A DNA stretch of 10,610 bases, from the NCBI GenBank assembly GCA_029268165.1, contig JAJUGM010000080.1, positions 1-10,610 of the forward strand. The letters run 5' to 3'. Shown here piece after piece: positions 7,639 through 10,610 of this stretch. The stretch's first letter is position 1, and the number at the start of each line of letters is the position of its first letter. Position numbers and translations under genes: made by a program. The DNA comes from Bacteroidota bacterium. Lineage in GTDB: Bacteria; Bacteroidota; Bacteroidia; Bacteroidales; UBA10428. The notes below the pieces were generated by a model. It saw only the letters and a list, made by a program, of their open reading frames with translations. It had not been told where the DNA came from and searched no databases.

Positions 7639-8760
7639 ATGAATTACAAGATTCTGGCCATTAACCCCGGTTCAACCTCAACCAAAATTGCCATTTACCA
7701 TAATACCAAACCGGTTTTTCTGAAAAACATCCCCCATGATGCTGCTGAACTTGGAAAGTTCAAACGCATTGTTGATCAGTATAAATTCAGAAAAGAAATT
7801 ATTCTAAAAGAGCTTAAGGATTCTCATATCAATATTGAACTGATTCATGTGATAGTTGGCCGCGGAGGTCTTGTAAAACCTATTGAATCGGGCGTGTATT
7901 TCATTAACGAGCAGATGAAAAAAGATATACTTGAGAGTCATGCCAGTGAACATGCAAGTAATCTGGGAGCCCTTATAGCCGATGATATTGCTAAAGAAAT
8001 ACCAAATTGCAAAGCCTACATTGCCGATCCAGTAGTGGTTGACGAATTACAGGATGTTGCGCGGATTGCTGGCCATCCGAAATTCAGAAGGTATTCCATT
8101 TTTCATGCGCTGAATCAGAAAGCAACCGCCCGAGCATACGCACGCCTTACCAACCGCAAATACGAGGAATTGAATCTGGTAATTGCACACATGGGAGGCG
8201 GTATCTCTGTTGGCGCACACAGAAAAGGAAGAGTTATTGATGTGAATCAGGCCCTTGACGGAGAAGGACCATTTTCACCCGAACGTTCGGGTACTTTACC
8301 GGCATTTGCCCTCGCGAAACTGTGCTTTGAAGGAAAATATTCCCTTGATGAAATTAAAAGAATGATTACCGGTGAAGGGGGTTATATGGCATACCTTAAT
8401 ACCAACAGTGCTTATGAAGTGGAACTGATGGCACAGGAGGGCGATGAAAAAGCAAGAATCCTGCAGGATGCCATGTCATACCAGATTGGTAAGGAAATTG
8501 CATCCATGTGCGCTGTGCTTCACGGTGAAGTAGATGCTATAATTCTTACCGGAGGTATCTCACACAATCCGATGGTTGTCGAATATATCAAAAAAATGGT
8601 CTCCTTTATAGCCCCTGTGGTAATTTACCCGGGTGAAGACGAAATGCATGCCCTTGCTATGAACGGACTGATGGTGCTTAAAGGCGAAATAAAACCAAAA
8701 GAATATGACGAATCAACCATGGTAAATGTACATCTGCCCTGCTGGGACACGGATGAATAA
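7639..8760 (+). CDS. buk: Butyrate kinase
   Basis: Butyrate kinase (EC 2.7.2.7) converts butyryl phosphate and ADP to butyrate and ATP, completing the Ptb-Buk branch; some members prefer branched acids such as isobutyrate. The 373-residue protein has normal length for the family and is a distant homologue of AckA. Landmarks are LAINPGSTSTKIA (6-18), GRGGLVKPIESGVY (74-87), HASNLGALIA (105-114), ADPVVVDEL (129-137), the phosphate-loop-like AHMGGGISVGAH (183-194), DGEGPFSPERSG (207-218) and LTGGISHN (303-310). No truncation or missing block is seen. It ends the cluster. No clear hairpin terminator is visible in the 99 bases before the next gene, so read-through into that gene cannot be excluded. 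Confidence 0.96.
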   Translation: MNYKILAINPGSTSTKIAIYHNTKPVFLKNIPHDAAELGKFKRIVDQYKFRKEIILKELKDSHINIELIHVIVGRGGLVKPIESGVYFINEQMKKDILESHASEHASNLGALIADDIAKEIPNCKAYIADPVVVDELQDVARIAGHPKFRRYSIFHALNQKATARAYARLTNRKYEELNLVIAHMGGGISVGAHRKGRVIDVNQALDGEGPFSPERSGTLPAFALAKLCFEGKYSLDEIKRMITGEGGYMAYLNTNSAYEVELMAQEGDEKARILQDAMSYQIGKEIASMCAVLHGEVDAIILTGGISHNPMVVEYIKKMVSFIAPVVIYPGEDEMHALAMNGLMVLKGEIKPKEYDESTMVNVHLPCWDTDE

Positions 8761-8859
8761 AGATTTTAACTGAAATTCAATATCCTGCTTTTATCTCTCG
8801 CATTAAAACATTAACTTGCGCTTCGTTTACTGGCACCGTTTATTTTTAGCATTTCAGCA

Positions 8860-9972
8860 GTGAAGAGCCGAATTTACAAATACCGCTACACCCTTTTGTT
8901 GCTAATTTTTCCATGTTGCATTTCTGTCAGGGCTCAGATTTTAAAAGATACTGCTACATTTAGGCTCATCAAGCAGGGTGTTAACTGCATTTATAACCTG
9001 CAATTTGATGAAGCTGCCGCCATTTATGAAAAAATGAAATTAAAATACCCTCAACATCCGGTTCCTTCTCTTTTTAAAGGAATGTTAATTTACTGGAAAT
9101 ATTTCCCCCTCATGCCATCCTCAAAAGCCACCCCGCTTTTTGAAAAAGAATTAACCAGTTGCATTGAACAATGCGAAAAAGCAATGCAACAATCTGACGA
9201 ACCCGAGTATCTGCTAGCCGATCTTGGCGCAAGAGGATTATTATTGTTGTACTACGCCGATAATAAACTTAGTATGAACGTTATTGCTATGGCATCCAGA
9301 ACTTATAACCTTGTAATGCGCTCATTCGATTATACCCGTACGTATCACGATTTTTATTTTTTTACAGGCCTTTATAATTATTACCGCGAGGCATATCCTG
9401 AAGCTTATCCTGTTTATAAAGCATTTGCCATATTATTTCCTAAGGGTAACAAAGAAAAAGGACTGAGAGAACTGAAGCTGGCTACCAGAAATTCCATATT
9501 CCTGAGTGCTGAAGCTTGCACTTTCCTTACAGGAATATATATAAGTTTTGAAAACAACTTTCCGGCTGCATTGGTTTACAGCAAATGGTTACATGAAAAA
9601 TACCCTCAGAACCATCAATTTATGGCTGCTTATATTAAAAATCTCCTGCTTACCAAACGATATTATGAAGCAGAGAAATTAACCGAACTTAATGGCATGA
9701 ATGTTAATTCCTATTTTCTGTTTCAAAAAAATATATTTAAAGGAATCCTAATGGAAAAAAAATATAATAATCTGCATCAGGCTGAAAAATTATATAATGA
9801 AGCCATAAAAAGCGCTGATCAGTTTGGAAGCTATGCCAACGAATATGTAGCTTATGCTTACTTTGGTTTAAGCCGGATTATGAAAAGAAATGGAAATGAA
9901 AAATTATCCAGATTCTATTATAAAAAAGCCATGGACCTGGCTGCTTTTAAAAATGTAAATTTTAACGAATAA
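8860..9972 (+). CDS. Secreted TPR-like repeat protein of unknown function
   Basis: A 370-residue exported protein built of alpha-helical TPR-like repeats; no enzymatic motif is recognised. The start is GTG at 8860: an in-frame TAA (8812-8814) lies just upstream with no ATG between, and the GTG begins a good signal peptide (basic residues 2-9, hydrophobic 11-22, likely cleavage after VRA at 25). TPR-like helix pairs are visible near 42-65 (FDEAAAIYEKM), 150-175, 185-210, 235-275 (YYEAEKL) and 305-320, with a last one at about 330-360 (GNEKLSRFYYKKAMDLA). The segment 165-215, with FFTGLYNYY then FPKGNKEKGLRELKLA, resembles a conserved block in Bacteroidota TPR proteins. It is probably a periplasmic or envelope scaffold. 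A weak promoter-like TATTTTTA lies at 8841-8848, with TTG at 8816-8818 (spacing 22, a little long). The gap and different role suggest it is not part of the fermentation operon. Confidence 0.86.
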   Translation: MKSRIYKYRYTLLLLIFPCCISVRAQILKDTATFRLIKQGVNCIYNLQFDEAAAIYEKMKLKYPQHPVPSLFKGMLIYWKYFPLMPSSKATPLFEKELTSCIEQCEKAMQQSDEPEYLLADLGARGLLLLYYADNKLSMNVIAMASRTYNLVMRSFDYTRTYHDFYFFTGLYNYYREAYPEAYPVYKAFAILFPKGNKEKGLRELKLATRNSIFLSAEACTFLTGIYISFENNFPAALVYSKWLHEKYPQNHQFMAAYIKNLLLTKRYYEAEKLTELNGMNVNSYFLFQKNIFKGILMEKKYNNLHQAEKLYNEAIKSADQFGSYANEYVAYAYFGLSRIMKRNGNEKLSRFYYKKAMDLAAFKNVNFNE

Positions 9973-10026
9973 CAGGATTGCATGTTTTTAACCAATGAAT
10001 TTGGTGTACCTGGTTAGATATGGGGT

Positions 10027-10040
10027 ATCTGATATCAGAT
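10027..10040. repeat. Perfect 14-bp palindrome
   Basis: ATCTGATATCAGAT reads the same on both strands. With no loop it is better suited to binding a dimeric protein than to forming an RNA hairpin. It lies 55 bases after the TPR gene and not upstream of any visible start, so a regulatory role is not evident. Confidence 0.5.
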
Positions 10041-10171
10041 CCTTACTGCATGTAAGCCTTCTTTTACCTTTTTGAAAATTATTCAACCCAAGTATAATGT
10101 AAAAACAAATTCACCAGGGTGGATGAGAACTATTTTTAGAGGAAACTTTATCATATAGGAGTGAATGATAA

Positions 10172-10235
10172 CAGGACTTTGCCGCATGCCCCACATGCTT
10201 TTTTTGTCCTGACACAAAAAAGGATGCAAAAAAAG
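10172..10235. repeat. Interrupted stem-loop with alternative T7/A7 pairing
   Basis: CAGGAC (10172-10177) pairs with GTCCTG (10206-10211). Inside, GCATG (10184-10188) pairs with CATGC (10194-10198) around CCCCA, followed by seven T. A second arrangement is possible: CTTTTTTTG (10198-10206) is the exact inverse of CAAAAAAAG (10227-10235). The inner hairpin plus T-run looks terminator-like for rightward transcription, though a 5-bp stem is weak. The block could also be a copy of a dispersed palindromic repeat. Confidence 0.4.
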
Positions 10236-10264
10236 TCAAGGTTCAGGCAGTATTCCATAAATTC

Positions 10265-10350
10265 TGCTCAGGCCGGGTTCTCTTTGCAGAACACCTGCTG
10301 ATGATTTAACTCCCTTCATAAACAGGACAATGATGCTAAAGGTCTGAGCA
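10265..10350 (+). ncRNA. Possible structured RNA (hand-folded three-way junction)
   Basis: TGCTCAGGCC (10265-10274) pairs with GGTCTGAGCA (10341-10350), ten pairs including one G-U. Enclosed are a hairpin GTTCT-CTTTGC-AGAAC (10277-10292) and an arm formed by CCTG (10294-10297) with CAGG (10323-10326). That arm continues after a symmetric 3x3 internal loop as ATGA (10301-10304) with TCAT (10316-10319). The G-U pair would be a C-A mismatch on the other strand, which favours a rightward transcript. No known RNA family was recognised and the inner stems are short, so chance folding is quite possible. Confidence 0.2.
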
Positions 10351-10462
10351 ATATATTAAAACCCTAGTAACAAATACAGCATACACGGGTTAAATCTAAA
10401 TGAAATTTTCCATCATCAATTTTTATCAGGTAAAAAAATTTATTTTAAATTTGATTAATCCT

Positions 10463-10610
10463 TTACAAAAAAAGGGTTAGCAAAAACACCGTAACCACCA
10501 ATGAAAAATTTTTATATTTTTCAGTTACTATAAGGCTTTCAGAAGATGAAACCATTGCGCTATAAATAACAATAGAAACAATTGCTTTTATACAAATGTT
10601 TAGCGCCAAG
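10463..10610 (-). CDS. Possible C-terminal end of a membrane protein, partial (N-terminus beyond right edge)
   Basis: On the minus strand a frame enters from the right edge and stays open for 48 codons to a TAA at 10463-10465. The translation has a hydrophobic stretch (ALNICIKAIVSIVIYSAMV), a short polar loop rich in Ser, Glu and Lys (SSSESLIVTEKYKN), and a second hydrophobic stretch ending FSLVVTVFLLTLFL. This pattern fits the tail of a polytopic membrane protein. The fragment is too short to assign a family, and a 48-codon open frame in AT-rich DNA can occur by chance. Confidence 0.35.
   Translation of the reverse strand, partial: LALNICIKAIVSIVIYSAMVSSSESLIVTEKYKNFSLVVTVFLLTLFL

Larger units (their letters stand above)
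9973..10462. other. Gene-free region with several inverted repeats
   Basis: About 490 bases without a convincing coding frame on either strand. It contains a short hairpin ACCAA-TGAAT-TTGGT (9991-10005), a perfect 14-bp palindrome (10027-10040), an interrupted stem-loop with T and A runs (10172-10235), and a possible multi-branched fold (10265-10350). The motif AACAGGA occurs at 9971, 10170 and 10321. If the right-edge minus-strand frame is real, this is a convergent intergenic region where terminators would be expected, but no classical terminator stands out. Confidence 0.6.

Noticed and set aside
9991..10005. ACCAA-TGAAT-TTGGT hairpin as a terminator for the TPR gene
   Set aside because: The five-pair stem is weak and no T-run follows it.
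10400..10480. 26-codon plus-strand frame starting ATG at 10400
   Set aside because: It is very short, made of AT-rich codons, has no ribosome site, and overlaps low-complexity sequence.

Overview
The window looks like chromosomal DNA from a member of the Bacteroidota, probably a fermentative, anaerobic Bacteroidales-like lineage. The evidence is moderate AT richness, few Shine-Dalgarno sites, promoter-like sequences of the Bacteroidota form (TTTG/TTTT, 19 bases, TAnnTTTG), and protein sequences of that style. No tRNA, rRNA, insertion sequence, CRISPR array or phage gene is visible.

Layout: a leftward YihY/BrkB-family membrane protein gene (1-762) runs off the left edge. It diverges from a stand-alone response-regulator receiver gene (879-1265). 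Next comes an exported S9-family serine peptidase (1429-3330), closed by a clear intrinsic terminator (3348-3385). A strong Bacteroidota-type promoter (3424-3454) then opens the main feature, a five-gene rightward cluster: phosphate acetyltransferase (pta), a divergent 3-hydroxyacyl-CoA dehydrogenase, acetate kinase (ackA), phosphate butyryltransferase (ptb) and butyrate kinase (buk), 3479-8760. The gaps inside it are 26, 25, 0 and 29 bases. After a 99-base gap lies a secreted TPR-type protein (8860-9972, GTG start). The last ~490 bases before a possible membrane-protein tail on the minus strand (10463-10610) hold no convincing gene but contain several inverted repeats.

How the genes work together: Pta plus AckA convert acetyl-CoA to acetate and ATP. 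Ptb plus Buk do the same for butyryl-CoA or a related short or branched acyl-CoA. Both substrate-level phosphorylation branches are therefore placed in one likely transcription unit. The dehydrogenase between pta and ackA suggests a link to the reductive C4 branch or to beta-oxidation, but its active site departs from the textbook enzyme at several positions and its substrate is uncertain. Thiolase, crotonase and butyryl-CoA dehydrogenase/Etf genes are not in the window.

Most of the window is ordinary metabolism. The points worth a second look are the five-gene arrangement, the unusual dehydrogenase, and the structured non-coding stretch near the right end.
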